NCBI RefSeq assembly: GCF_030149505.1
Contig: NZ_JASBRN010000045.1
Span: 62,001-126,000 of the forward strand
Reading direction: 5' to 3'
DNA length: 64,000 bases
Origin: Nocardioides sp.
Lineage (GTDB): Bacteria > Actinomycetota > Actinomycetes > Propionibacteriales > Nocardioidaceae
A model generated the notes under the pieces. That model was not told the origin of the DNA and ran no database searches. It saw only the letters and a list, made by a program, of their open reading frames with translations. This document shows positions 8,027 through 16,787 of the stretch, piece after piece. A program made the position numbers and the translations under genes. Within the stretch, counting starts at the first letter, position 1; the number at the start of each line of letters is the position of its first letter.

Positions 8027-8040
8027 GGGACTTCGGTCCC
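8027..8040. promoter_or_regulatory. DosR/DevR-like box
   Basis: GGGACTTCGGTCCC is an inverted repeat that fits the core of the DosR consensus (GGGACTWWAGTCCC) except for two central bases. It is centred about 64 bases upstream of the Acg-type nitroreductase start, a position and target typical of the mycobacterial dormancy regulon. Confidence 0.55.
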
Positions 8041-8097
8041 ACGCAGCCGTGCCCTCCGGCTCGTGCAGCCGTCCGGCGCCGGCCCCACGCTGGGACC

Positions 8098-9135
8098 ATG
8101 ACGACCCACGCCCCGTGCGAGACCGCCCTCGCGATGTGCCGTGCCGCCACCCCGGCCGCGACCGGCCGGCCCGCGCCCTCGGTCGCACGCGACGTCGTCG
8201 CCCTGGCCACCCGGGCGCCCAGCCTGCACAACACGCAGCCCTGGCGCTGGCGGATCGTCTCGGACGACGTCCTGGAGCTCTTCGCCGCCCACGACCGGCA
8301 GCTGCGCGTCCTGGACCCGCGCGGGCGGCTGATGACCCTCAGCCTCGGAGCGGCCCTGCACCACGCGATGGTCGCGGCCCGCGCCGTGGACCGGGCCGTG
8401 ACGGTCGAGCGGTTCCCCGTGGGCGGACCGCCGGACCTGGTCGCCCGGCTGCACCTCGGCGAGGTCGTGCACGCAGGTCCCGCCGAGCGGATCGCGCTCT
8501 CCTCGCTGGTCGCGCGCCGCACCGACCGCAGGCCGTTCAGCTCCTGGGAGCTGCCCGAGGACCGGCTGCGCCACCTGGGCGAGCTGGCGGCGTCGTACGG
8601 CGTCACGACGGTGCGGCTCGACGCCCGGCAGCGCGTGGCGGTGGAGCGGCTGGTGGCCGCGGCCGCGGGTCACCACGAGGCCTCGCCGCTGACCGCGGGC
8701 GAGCTGGCCCAGTGGTGGGGCGGGGACCGTGAGGACGCGGGCGTGCCGGGCGCGCTGGTGCCCGACCGGCTGCTCGACCCGCTGGGCATCGGGCGGTGCG
8801 AGGGCGGGGCCCTCGACGTGGGCGTTGCCGACGACTGCGCCTCGCAGCACACGGCGGTCCTGGCGCTGTGCCACCCCGACGACGGCCCCGACGGGTGGCT
8901 GGCCACGGGGGAGGCCATGAGCGCGGTCTGGCTCGAGGCGGTGTCCGAGGGTCTCGGCATGGTGCCGGTCTCGCTGCCCGTCGAGGTGGCGGAGGTGCGT
9001 GACCGGCTCCGCGAGGACGTGCTGGGGCTGCTCGCCCACCCGCAGCTGCTGCTGCAGGTGGGGTGGCCGCACACCGCCTCGGCCCGGCTCGCCCCCTCGC
9101 CGCGCCGGCCCTTGGACGACGTGATCGTCCCCTGA
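8098..9135 (+). CDS. Acg-like nitroreductase family protein
   Basis: A 345-residue protein of the Acg branch of the flavin nitroreductase fold, seen in mycobacteria as DosR-regulated genes. TRAPSLHNTQPWRW near residue 38 and the LMTLSLGAALHHAMVAAR segment are the conserved FMN-region landmarks; RRTDRRPFSSWELP follows, and the end LLLQVGWP is typical. Acg proteins bind FMN but often lack nitroreductase activity, so the role may be flavin storage or stress-related. The DosR-like palindrome at 8027-8040 supports induction by hypoxia or nitric oxide; no DosR gene is in view. Confidence 0.85.
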   Translation: MTTHAPCETALAMCRAATPAATGRPAPSVARDVVALATRAPSLHNTQPWRWRIVSDDVLELFAAHDRQLRVLDPRGRLMTLSLGAALHHAMVAARAVDRAVTVERFPVGGPPDLVARLHLGEVVHAGPAERIALSSLVARRTDRRPFSSWELPEDRLRHLGELAASYGVTTVRLDARQRVAVERLVAAAAGHHEASPLTAGELAQWWGGDREDAGVPGALVPDRLLDPLGIGRCEGGALDVGVADDCASQHTAVLALCHPDDGPDGWLATGEAMSAVWLEAVSEGLGMVPVSLPVEVAEVRDRLREDVLGLLAHPQLLLQVGWPHTASARLAPSPRRPLDDVIVP

Positions 9136-9153
9136 CGGGGGATCGGGGACGGG

Positions 9154-10164
9154 TCAGGCGACCCGACCCTGGGGGGCCGTGCGCTCGGTCATTGCCGGGT
9201 CGGAGACGACGGCGTCCCCGAGCACCTCGTCGATCTTCGTGAGCAGGTCGGTGTCGAGCTTCTTGCCCGCGGCGGCCACGTTGTCGTGGACCTGCTCGGG
9301 GCGCGATGCGCCGACCAGGGCCGAGGCGACGTTGGGGTTCTGCAGCACCCAGGCCACGGCCAGCTGCGCCATGGTGAGGCCGGCCTCGTCGGCGAGCGGC
9401 CTCAGCTGCTGGACGCGGGTGAGCAGGTCGTCGTCCATCCAGCGCTTGATCATGTCGGCGCCGCCCTTGTCGTCGGTGGCGCGCGAGCCGGCGGGCGGGG
9501 CCTGGCCGGGCTGGTACTTGCCGGTCAGCACACCCTGGGCGATCGGGCTCCAGACGATCTGGGAGATGCCGAGCTCCTCGCACGCCGGGACGACCTCGCC
9601 CTCGATGACGCGCCAGAGCATGGAGTACTGCGGCTGGCTGCTGATCAGCTGGATGCCGAGGTCCTTCGCGAGCGCGTGGCCGGCGCGGATCTGGTCGGCC
9701 GTCCACTCCGAGACACCGATGTAGAGCGCCTTGCCCTGCCGCACCACGTCGGCGAAGGCCTGCATGGTCTCCTCCAGCGGCGTCTCCGTGTCGTAGCGGT
9801 GCGCCTGGTAGAGGTCCACGTAGTCGGTCCTCAGCCGGGTCAGCGACCCGTTGATCGACTCCATGATGTGCTTGCGGGACAGACCGGTGTCGTTCTTGCC
9901 GCCGGGACCGGTCGGCCAGTAGACCTTCGTGAAGATCTCCAGCGACTCGCGCCGCTCGCCGGCCAGTGCCTCGCCGAGCACGGTCTCGGCCTTGGTGTTG
10001 GCGTAGACGTCGGCGGTGTCGAAGGTGCTGATGCCCGCGTCCAGCGCGGCCCGCACGCAGGCGGTCGCCGCGTCGTTCTCGACCTGCGACCCGTGGGTCA
10101 GCCAGTTGCCGTAGGTGATCTCCGAGATCTTGAGCCCGCTGTTGCCGAGGTATCGAAACTCCAT
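9154..10164 (-). CDS. Aldo/keto reductase, potassium-channel beta-subunit-like class
   Basis: A 336-residue NADPH-dependent aldo/keto reductase. The catalytic tetrad is visible: Asp in FDTADVYAN, Tyr in the same motif, Lys in EIFTKVYWP and His in LYQAHRYD. SEWTADQI, QPQYSMLWR and SPIAQGVLTGKY place it with the channel beta-subunit/YghZ-like group. It reduces aldehydes or ketones in the cytoplasm; the substrate is unknown. ATG 10164 (MEFRYLGNSGL) is the family start; the frame is open far upstream but with shadow composition. TAGGTT lies 7 bases before the start on the minus strand. Confidence 0.9.
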   Translation of the reverse strand: MEFRYLGNSGLKISEITYGNWLTHGSQVENDAATACVRAALDAGISTFDTADVYANTKAETVLGEALAGERRESLEIFTKVYWPTGPGGKNDTGLSRKHIMESINGSLTRLRTDYVDLYQAHRYDTETPLEETMQAFADVVRQGKALYIGVSEWTADQIRAGHALAKDLGIQLISSQPQYSMLWRVIEGEVVPACEELGISQIVWSPIAQGVLTGKYQPGQAPPAGSRATDDKGGADMIKRWMDDDLLTRVQQLRPLADEAGLTMAQLAVAWVLQNPNVASALVGASRPEQVHDNVAAAGKKLDTDLLTKIDEVLGDAVVSDPAMTERTAPQGRVA

Positions 10165-10171
10165 GCCTCCC

Positions 10172-10177
10172 AACCTA
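10172..10177 (-). promoter_or_regulatory. -10 box for the aldo/keto reductase gene
   Basis: Read on the minus strand, TAGGTT is followed by GGGAGGC and the ATG. The purine-rich spacer could also act as a very close ribosome binding site, so leaderless status is less certain here. Confidence 0.45.
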
Positions 10178-10266
10178 GGACCCTCGGGGTCACCCTCCCA
10201 GTGGGTCTGCAGGGGTGCGCAGAACTCGGCGTACGACGGCTGCACCGGACGGGCTGGGCACGCGCG

Positions 10267-10299
10267 ACGGCGCCGCACCCGGGTGGGGTGCGACGCCGT
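10267..10299. terminator. Strong hairpin downstream of livJ
   Basis: Arms ACGGCG and CGCACCC (10267-10280) pair with GGGTGCG and CGCCGT (10286-10299) with one unpaired base on each side and a 5-base loop. It lies 47 bases beyond the 3' end of the minus-strand livJ remnant at 10346. Confidence 0.65.
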
Positions 10300-10345
10300 C
10301 GTGGTGGTGCTGCAGTGCCGTGCGCTGCGGGGGAGCGGGGGTGGC

Positions 10346-11627
10346 TCAGCCCTCGAAGCAGGCGCCGTCGATCTCGGCGGCCTCGGCGGTGGGACCGGTG
10401 AAGAAGTCCTCCAGCAGGGACAGGCCCGCGTCGGCGTCGGGGTCGACGCTCGAGAGCACGCTCTGGCGGAAGAGGTCGTTGTCACCGGCGCGGTTGCCGG
10501 CCTCCTCGGGCAGCATGCCCTCGAAGTCGACGGTCTCCAGGGCCTGGACGGCCTCGAGGAGACCAGCACGGGTGCCCTCGTAGTCGCCACCGAGCCACTC
10601 CTCGAGCGCGGCCTTCATCGGGTAGCTCCACGCCCACCCGGAGGTGTAGCCGTCGTTGGGCTGGTCGACCTCGCCCAGCGCCTCACGCATGGCCTCGTGG
10701 CCGGGCGTGTCGGTGCCGTACGAGCCCCAGGGACCCACGTGGACGAAGAGCTGCTCCAGCGCCGGACCGGCCGGGCTCTGCAGCAGTGCGGGGTTCCAGG
10801 TCGGCGAGGCGCCGACGATCTGGCCCTGGTAGCCCTGCGCGGCTGCCTGCCCGACGATGACCGCGGTCTCGGTCGGGCCGGTGCTGACGATCACCAGGTC
10901 CGGGTCCTGCCGGACGATGGCCGACACGGCGCCGGACTGCGCCTCCTGACCCGAGGCGGTCTCGACGTCGATGAACTCGATGCCGTTGGCCTCCGCTGCG
11001 ACCTCTGCTCCAGCGGCGGAGTCGCCGCCGTAGTCGCCCGGGAAGCCGACAGTCATCACCGACTGGATGTCCTCGTTCTCGACGTAGTAGTCCACGACGT
11101 TCATGGCGTCCACGCAGTACGACGAGCCCGACTCCAGGATGTTGTCCTCGAAGCCCCACAGTGACGTCCACGAAGCCGGCGCGCCGATCATGTCGGCGGC
11201 CTTCATCTGCTCGAGGATCGCGAGTGTGGTCGGGGATCCCAGGGTCTGTGCCAGGGCGAGCACCTCGCCCTCCATCTCCGAGTAGAGCTGGGCGTGGGTC
11301 TCGGGGTTGTACAGGTTGTCACGGACGTACTCGGTCACGTTGATGTCGTAGCCACCGACGCCACCGTCCTCGTTGACCCGCTCCCAGAACGCCGCCTGGG
11401 CGTCGGTGATCGGCACACCGAGGGGGGGCGAAGGGCCCCTGGGTGAGGTCCGAGATGGTGCCCAGGTAGATGCACCCGTTGTCCGCGTTGACGGCGTCCG
11501 GGCATGGCTCGTCGCTGACCCCCGGAGCCGAGATGGCGCCGTCGCCCTCCTCGGTGTCCCCACCACGGCAGCCGGTGGCGGCCATCGCGAGGGCTGCGAG
11601 GAGCACCCCCATCTTGCGCAGCTTCAT
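10346..11627 (-). pseudogene. livJ: Branched-chain amino acid ABC transporter substrate-binding lipoprotein, frameshifted
   Basis: The ATG at 11627 begins a lipoprotein signal (lipobox LAMAATGC) followed by CIYLGTISDLTQGPFAP. The frame then breaks, and the family sequence resumes in another frame as LGVPITDAQAAFWERVNEDGG and continues to 10346. The switch falls in a run of seven C on the coding strand (11422-11428); six would restore one frame of about 426 residues. The rest has the periplasmic-binding type I fold of LivJ-like receptors for amino acids or amides. It is cotranscribed after livM (31-base gap). Either a real inactivating insertion or a homopolymer error. Confidence 0.85.
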
Positions 11628-11658
11628 TGCAGTTCTCCTTTTGCGTTGATCCGGACGT

Positions 11659-12444
11659 TCAGTAGCTGAACGGCCAGCTCTTCCAGTAGATGCGGATCCG
11701 CATCCAGATGCCGAACAGGCCCCGAGGTTCGAACAAGAGGAACACCACGATCAAGAGTCCGTAGAGGATCTGCTCGACCTGGAAAACATTGGGTGTCTCT
11801 GTCACCTGTTGGCTGATCAGGGGGATGAAGGCGGGCAGCTCGCGGGTCAGTGTCGGCAGGAGCGACACGAACAGTGCGCCCGCGATGGTGCCCCCCACGG
11901 TGCCGGCGCCGCCGATGAGGACCATCGCGATGAACTGCACCGAGAGCAGGAGGTTGAACGACGCCGGGTCGAAGAACCCGGAGACGGTGTAGAGCAGGCC
12001 CCCGGCGCAGCCCGCGTAGAAGGAGGAGATGCCGAAGGCCAGCGCCTTCGTGCGCGGCAGGTCGATCGACATCATCTCCGCGGCCATGTCCCGGTCGCGA
12101 ACCGCCGAGAAAGCGCGGCCGACGCGCGAGCGGGCGAGGTTGCGGGCGCCGAGGGCGAAGACGAGCATCAGCACGAACATCAGCAGGTAGAGCTGCTGCT
12201 CGCGGCTGAACATCTCGGTGCTCTCGGAGAAGTCGAAGCCGAACAGCTGTGGCGTCGCCGCCGAGCGACCGACGCCGGCGCCACCGGTGAGGTCGCTCCA
12301 CTCGCGGAAGACGTGCTCGCCGATGAAGACCAGGCCCAGGGTCACGATGGCGAGGTAGAGGCCCCGCAGCCGGGTCGCCAGGGGAGCCACCGCGACGCCG
12401 AAGGCGGCCGCGACCAGGCCCGAGGCGGGCAGCCAGATCCACAT
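11659..12444 (-). CDS. livM: Branched-chain amino acid ABC transporter permease LivM, 5'-truncated
   Basis: 261 residues with several membrane segments of the LivM permease family: GLYLAIVTLGLVFIGEHVFREW, the LARSRVGRAFSAVRDRDMAAEM loop that contacts the ATPase, and VLIGGAGTVGGTIAGALF. Family members are usually 300-350 residues. LivM-like sequence (ISGDPEGRTIGFGIEE) continues in frame upstream of the ATG to about 12495 and then stops at sequence that codes for a PucR regulator on the other strand. About 90 N-terminal residues are therefore missing. livH, livG and livF are not present. Probably non-functional. Confidence 0.8.
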   Translation of the reverse strand: MWIWLPASGLVAAAFGVAVAPLATRLRGLYLAIVTLGLVFIGEHVFREWSDLTGGAGVGRSAATPQLFGFDFSESTEMFSREQQLYLLMFVLMLVFALGARNLARSRVGRAFSAVRDRDMAAEMMSIDLPRTKALAFGISSFYAGCAGGLLYTVSGFFDPASFNLLLSVQFIAMVLIGGAGTVGGTIAGALFVSLLPTLTRELPAFIPLISQQVTETPNVFQVEQILYGLLIVVFLLFEPRGLFGIWMRIRIYWKSWPFSY

Positions 12445-12484
12445 CTCCTCGATGCCGAAGCCGATGGTGCGACCCTCGGGGTCA

Positions 12485-12500
12485 CCGGAGATCGCGGGCC
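12485..12500. other. Head-to-head junction of two 5'-truncated genes
   Basis: To the left, the minus strand reads LivM from its middle; to the right, the plus strand reads a PucR-type regulator from its middle (first recognisable residues AEAYLEAQQFQLADSARL at 12501). Neither has its native N-terminus or promoter. This is the footprint of an inversion or deletion breakpoint, or an assembly join. The exact base cannot be fixed by eye. Confidence 0.65.
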
Positions 12501-12611
12501 GCCGAGGCCTACCTCGAGGCCCAGCAGTTCCAGCTGGCCGACTCGGCCCGGCTGGCGCGCGACCTGCTCGACGACCTGCTCGATGGCCGACCGCCCACCG
12601 TCCAGCCGCGT

Positions 12612-13301
12612 GTGCAGATGCTGGCCGACGTCGGCGTCTCCGAGGACAGCCCGCTGGTCGTGGTGGCCGGTTCCTTCACCGTCAACGCCGACCAGTCAGC
12701 CGACCGCGCCAGCCAGGCGATGCTGCGCAGCGCCCTCAACAACCCCGGGCGCGGACTGGTCGTGGTGCGCCACGACGAGGTCGTGGCCGTCATGCCGGTC
12801 GACCCGACGGGGGAGGAGCGGACCCTGGCCCGCATCCGGGCCGGCGTGGCCTCGCTCTCGGGTCGCGGGGTCTTCCCCAGCGTGGGCGTGAGCTCGGTGC
12901 GCCGGGGCTTCCTCGACGTCCCCGAGGCCTACGAGGAGGCGCGCCTGGCCCGCCGCTCCCTGCGCGGCCGGGCCGGGGTCCAGTCGCTGTCCACGATGTC
13001 GACCCTGGACTACCTCGTGCAGACCCACGACCGCACGGCGCGTCGGCTGGTCCGGCCCGAGGTGCGCGCCTTCGTGCAGGAGGACCTCGCCTCGGGCGGC
13101 ACCTTCGTGGAGACCCTGCGGCAGTACGTCGCCTGCGACCTCAACGCCAAGCTGGCCGCCATGGCGCTGCACGTGCACGCCAACACGGTCTACTACCGCC
13201 TGGAGCGGATCGCCGAGCGCACCGGTTGCGACGTGCGCCGGGTCGAGGAGCTCATCGACCTGCTGCTGGCGGTCAGCCTGGTCTCGGGATCCTCGGACTG
13301 A
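12612..13301 (+). CDS. PucR/CdaR-type transcriptional regulator, 5'-truncated
   Basis: The first usable start (GTG 12612) gives 229 residues; the homologous reading frame extends upstream to about 12495 without a start codon. The C-terminal segment is the helix-turn-helix of PucR-type regulators: TLRQYVACDLNAKLAAMALH then VHANTVYYRLERIAERTG. The middle part resembles the GGDEF-related domain that precedes it in CdaR proteins. The usual N-terminal sensor region is missing because of the junction with livM. It lies 95 bases upstream of the mnh operon on the same strand; any regulatory link is unknown. Confidence 0.7.
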   Translation: MQMLADVGVSEDSPLVVVAGSFTVNADQSADRASQAMLRSALNNPGRGLVVVRHDEVVAVMPVDPTGEERTLARIRAGVASLSGRGVFPSVGVSSVRRGFLDVPEAYEEARLARRSLRGRAGVQSLSTMSTLDYLVQTHDRTARRLVRPEVRAFVQEDLASGGTFVETLRQYVACDLNAKLAAMALHVHANTVYYRLERIAERTGCDVRRVEELIDLLLAVSLVSGSSD

Positions 13302-13348
13302 GGCCGCCTCCCGGCCCGTCCCCTCCGGTCGAGTGGTGCCGGGCCCGG

Positions 13349-13354
13349 TAGGTT
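13349..13354 (+). promoter_or_regulatory. -10 box of the mnh operon promoter
   Basis: TAGGTT is followed by a leader of about 35 bases carrying GGAAGGA (13384-13390), six bases before the GTG at 13397. Unlike most promoters here this one gives a leadered transcript. Confidence 0.45.
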
Positions 13355-13396
13355 CCATCCTGTCGTGACTCGTGGCCGGACCCGGAAGGATCTCCC

Positions 13397-16273
13397 GTGC
13401 TGGTGCTGATCCTCGCCCTCCTGGCGACGGCGGTCCTGGCACCCGTGCTGCTGCTCCAGCGGGGCCGCCGCGCCTTCGTCGCCGTCGCGCTCGTCCCGCT
13501 GGCCGGGACGGTCTGGGTCGCCGCGCAGGGGCCGGCGGTGGCGCGGGGGGAGACCCTCGTCGAGGTGCACCCCTGGGTCGCGGGGATCGGGCTGGAGCTC
13601 GCGCTGGCGATGGGCACGTTGCAGTGGGTGCTCGCCCTGGTCGTCCTGGGCATCGGGGCGCTCGTCCTGGCCTACTGCGCCTGGTACTTCGACGACGACG
13701 AGCCCGGGGTGCCGCGCTTCGGCGGTGTCCTGGTCGCCTTCGTCGCCGCGATGCTCGGGCTGGTCCTGGCCGACGACCTGCTGCTGCTCTACGTCTTCTG
13801 GGAGCTGACCACCGTCTTCTCCTTCCTGCTCATCGGCCACTCCCCGGAGCGGCGTGCCAGCAGGCGGGCAGCGATCCAGGCCCTGGTGGTGACCACCTTC
13901 GGCGGGCTGGTCCTGCTGGTGGGCGTGCTGCTCGTCGGCGGGGCCGCCGGGACCTACCGGATCACCGAGATCCTGGCCGACCCGCCCGGCGGGACGGCGG
14001 TCACCGTCGGCGTGCACCTGCTGCTGGTCGGTGCGGTGAGCAAGTCCGCGCTCGTGCCCTTCCACTTCTGGCTGCCGGCCGCGATGGCCGCGCCGACCCC
14101 GGTGAGCGCCTACCTCCACGCCGCCTCGATGGTGAAGGCCGGCGTCTACCTCGTCGCGCTGCTCGCCCCGGCCTTCGCCGAGGTGGCCGGCTGGCGTGCG
14201 GTGCTGCTGGTGCTCGGCCTGGCGACCATGCTGCTCGGGGGCGTCCGGGCCCTGCGCCAGCACGACCTGAAGCTCCTGCTGGCCTACGGCACCGTCAGCC
14301 AGCTCGGCTTCCTGGTGCTCGTCCTCGGCACCGGCACCCGCAGCGCGATGCTGGCCGGCCTGGGCCTGCTGCTGGCGCACGCGCTCTTCAAGGCCTGCCT
14401 GTTCCTCACTGTCGGCGTGATCGACCACAGCACCGGGACGCGGGACCTGCGCCGGCTGACGGGGCTCTCGCGCCGGATGCCCGTCCTCGCCGTGGCGGCC
14501 ACGCTCGCGGCGGCCTCGATGGCCGGGCTCCCGCCCCTGCTGGGGTACGTCGCCAAGGAGAGCGTCCTGGTCGCGCTGGTCGACGTGGCCCGCGAGGGCG
14601 ACGGCACCGGGCTGGCCGGCCTCGAGGGCTGGCTGCTGCTGGTCGGCGTCGTGCTGGGCTCGGTCCTCACCGCGGCGTACTCCGCCCGCTTCGTGTGGGG
14701 TGCCTTCGGGCGCCGCCCGGTCGAGGAGTGCGCGACGGTCCACGTGCCCGGTCCCGCGTTCCTGGCCGCGCCCGTCCTGCTCGCCGGTGCCTCGCTGGTC
14801 CTCGGCCTCCTGGGCGCTCCGCTCACCACGCTCCTCGCCCCCCAGACCGCGTCCCTGCCGCCGGGTGCCCACGAGCCCGAGCTGGTGCTCTGGCACGGGG
14901 TGGGCCTGCCGCTCCTGCTGACGGCCGCCTCGATCCTCGGCGGTGCGCTGCTCTTCCTCGCCCGCGAGCCGGTGGCCAGGTTCCAGACCGCGCTCGCGCA
15001 CGACTGGAGCGGCGAGCGGGGCTACCGCGCGGTCATGCGGTCCCTGGACCGCACCGCGGTCGAGGTGACCGGTGTCGTGCAGCGCGGCTCGGCCGCGGCG
15101 TACCTCGGCATCATCCTGCTCGTCGTCGTGCTGCTGCCCGGGTCGACGCTGCTCGCCGGGGTCGGCGACGTGCGCATCGAGCTCTGGGACACCCCCGCGC
15201 AGGCGGCCGTGGGGGCGGTCGTGCTCGTCGCGGCGGTGATGACCACCCGCAGCCGTCGGCGGATCCGCGCGATCCTGCTGGTGGGAGTGACGGGCTACGG
15301 CACGGCGTACCTCTTCGTGCTGCACGGCGCGCCCGACCTGGCGCTGACCCAGGTGCTGGTCGAGACGTTGACCCTCGTCGTCTTCGTGCTGGCGCTGCGC
15401 CGGCTGCCGGAGTACTTCACCGACCGGCCGCTGAGCCGCCAGCGCTACGTCCGCGCCGCGCTCGGCCTCGCGGTGGGCGTGGTGACGGCCGGGTTCCTGC
15501 TCGTCGCCGGCTCGGCGCGCACCGCCGAGCCCGTCTCGGCCGCCCTGCCCGAGCAGGCGGTGGAGTACGGCGGTGGCTACAACATCGTCAACGTGGTGCT
15601 AGTCGACACCCGCGCGTGGGACACGCTGGGGGAGATCGCGGTGCTCGTGGCCGCGGCGACCGGCGTCGCGAGCCTGGTCTTCGTCAACGCGCGCGGCACC
15701 GACATCCGGCGTGTCCACGACATCCCGTACCCGAAGGGCGTGCGCAAGATCCCCACGGCCACCGGACGGCGCGCCTGGCTCCCGGGCTCGCGCACCCTGC
15801 CGCCCGAGAAGCGCTCGATCATCCTCGAGGTGGTCGTGCGGATGCTCTTCCACACCCTGATCGTGGTCTCGATCTACCTGCTGCTGGCCGGCCACAACGC
15901 CCCGGGTGGAGGGTTCGCCGCGGGGATGACGACCGGCCTGGCGCTCGTCGTGCGCTACCTCGCCGGCGGCCGCTACGAGCTCAACGAGGCCGCACCGGTG
16001 GACGCCGGGCGGCTGATCGGCCTGGGCCTGGCGATCGCTGCGCTCGCGGCGGTGCTGCCGATGGCCTTCGGCGGGGTGGTGCTGCAGTCGGCGATCCTCG
16101 AGGCGGTGCTGCCGGTCGTGGGCGAGGTGAAGCTGGTGACGTCGGTGCTCTTCGACATCGGCGTCTACCTCGTGGTGGTCGGCCTGGTGCTCGACCTGCT
16201 GCGGGCCCTCGGAGCCCAGATCGACCGCGACATTCAGCGCGCGCTGCGCGAGGCGGAGGGCAGTCCGGCATGA
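13397..16273 (+). CDS. mnhA: Na+/H+ antiporter subunit A with fused subunit B domain (MnhA/MrpA)
   Basis: 958 residues, almost all membrane-embedded. Residues 1 to about 760 are the ND5-like MrpA core, with HFWLPAAMAAPTPVSAYLH, the SASMVKAGVYL-like helix and the LKLLLAYGTVSQLGFLV helix carrying the channel Lys residues, then a DUF4040-type segment (GTAYLFVLHGAPDLALTQ). From about 800 the sequence is MrpB-like: MLFHTLIVVSIYLLLAGHN then PGGGFAAGMTTGLALV. A separate mnhB is absent, so A and B are fused. The complex exports Na+ in exchange for H+ for alkali and salt tolerance. GTG 13397 has a good ribosome binding site. Confidence 0.95.
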   Translation: MLVLILALLATAVLAPVLLLQRGRRAFVAVALVPLAGTVWVAAQGPAVARGETLVEVHPWVAGIGLELALAMGTLQWVLALVVLGIGALVLAYCAWYFDDDEPGVPRFGGVLVAFVAAMLGLVLADDLLLLYVFWELTTVFSFLLIGHSPERRASRRAAIQALVVTTFGGLVLLVGVLLVGGAAGTYRITEILADPPGGTAVTVGVHLLLVGAVSKSALVPFHFWLPAAMAAPTPVSAYLHAASMVKAGVYLVALLAPAFAEVAGWRAVLLVLGLATMLLGGVRALRQHDLKLLLAYGTVSQLGFLVLVLGTGTRSAMLAGLGLLLAHALFKACLFLTVGVIDHSTGTRDLRRLTGLSRRMPVLAVAATLAAASMAGLPPLLGYVAKESVLVALVDVAREGDGTGLAGLEGWLLLVGVVLGSVLTAAYSARFVWGAFGRRPVEECATVHVPGPAFLAAPVLLAGASLVLGLLGAPLTTLLAPQTASLPPGAHEPELVLWHGVGLPLLLTAASILGGALLFLAREPVARFQTALAHDWSGERGYRAVMRSLDRTAVEVTGVVQRGSAAAYLGIILLVVVLLPGSTLLAGVGDVRIELWDTPAQAAVGAVVLVAAVMTTRSRRRIRAILLVGVTGYGTAYLFVLHGAPDLALTQVLVETLTLVVFVLALRRLPEYFTDRPLSRQRYVRAALGLAVGVVTAGFLLVAGSARTAEPVSAALPEQAVEYGGGYNIVNVVLVDTRAWDTLGEIAVLVAAATGVASLVFVNARGTDIRRVHDIPYPKGVRKIPTATGRRAWLPGSRTLPPEKRSIILEVVVRMLFHTLIVVSIYLLLAGHNAPGGGFAAGMTTGLALVVRYLAGGRYELNEAAPVDAGRLIGLGLAIAALAAVLPMAFGGVVLQSAILEAVLPVVGEVKLVTSVLFDIGVYLVVVGLVLDLLRALGAQIDRDIQRALREAEGSPA

Positions 16274-16298
16274 GGTCCACGACGTGGGAGGCACCGCC

Positions 16299-16787
16299 AT
16301 GGAGGTGAACCTGACGCTGGTCGTCATCACGGCCGGGCTGATGGGCTGCGGGGTCTACCTCCTGCTGGAGCGCAGCCTGTCGCGGGTCCTGGTCGGCCTG
16401 GTGATGATCGGCAACGCCGTGAGCCTGGCCTTCCTCGTCGCCGGGGGTCCTGCGGGCCGGGCCCCGATCGTGGAGGACGGGGTGACCACGGGGATCTCCG
16501 ACCCGCTGCCGCAGGCGATGGTCCTCACCGCGATCGTCATCACCCTGGCGACCACCGCCTTCGTGCTGGCCATGGCCTACCGCAGCTGGCAGCTCAACGG
16601 TCACGACGACGTGCAGGACGACGTCGAGGACGCCACCGTGCGTCGCCTCGCCCTGCGCGACGCGACCTCCGACGCCTACCAGGCCACCACGTCGGACTAC
16701 CCCGGTGACGACTCCAGCGGCGACGCCGGTCAGGCGCCCGAGGACGACCCGGTGGTCGCGCTGCACGACGAGCGGGGCACGACGTGA
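16299..16787 (+). CDS. mnhC: Na+/H+ antiporter subunit C (MnhC/MrpC)
   Basis: A 162-residue NuoK-like subunit with three membrane helices (LVVITAGLMGCGVYLLLE, VLVGLVMIGNAVSLAFLVAG, AMVLTAIVITLATTAFVLAM) and the conserved DPLPQAMVLTAIVI motif. ATG 16299 is chosen because GGGAGG (16286-16291) precedes it by seven bases; the upstream in-frame GTG at 16284 has no such site. The C-terminal 55 residues form an acidic, hydrophilic tail that is longer than in many MrpC proteins. Its stop overlaps the mnhD start by four bases. Confidence 0.93.
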   Translation: MEVNLTLVVITAGLMGCGVYLLLERSLSRVLVGLVMIGNAVSLAFLVAGGPAGRAPIVEDGVTTGISDPLPQAMVLTAIVITLATTAFVLAMAYRSWQLNGHDDVQDDVEDATVRRLALRDATSDAYQATTSDYPGDDSSGDAGQAPEDDPVVALHDERGTT

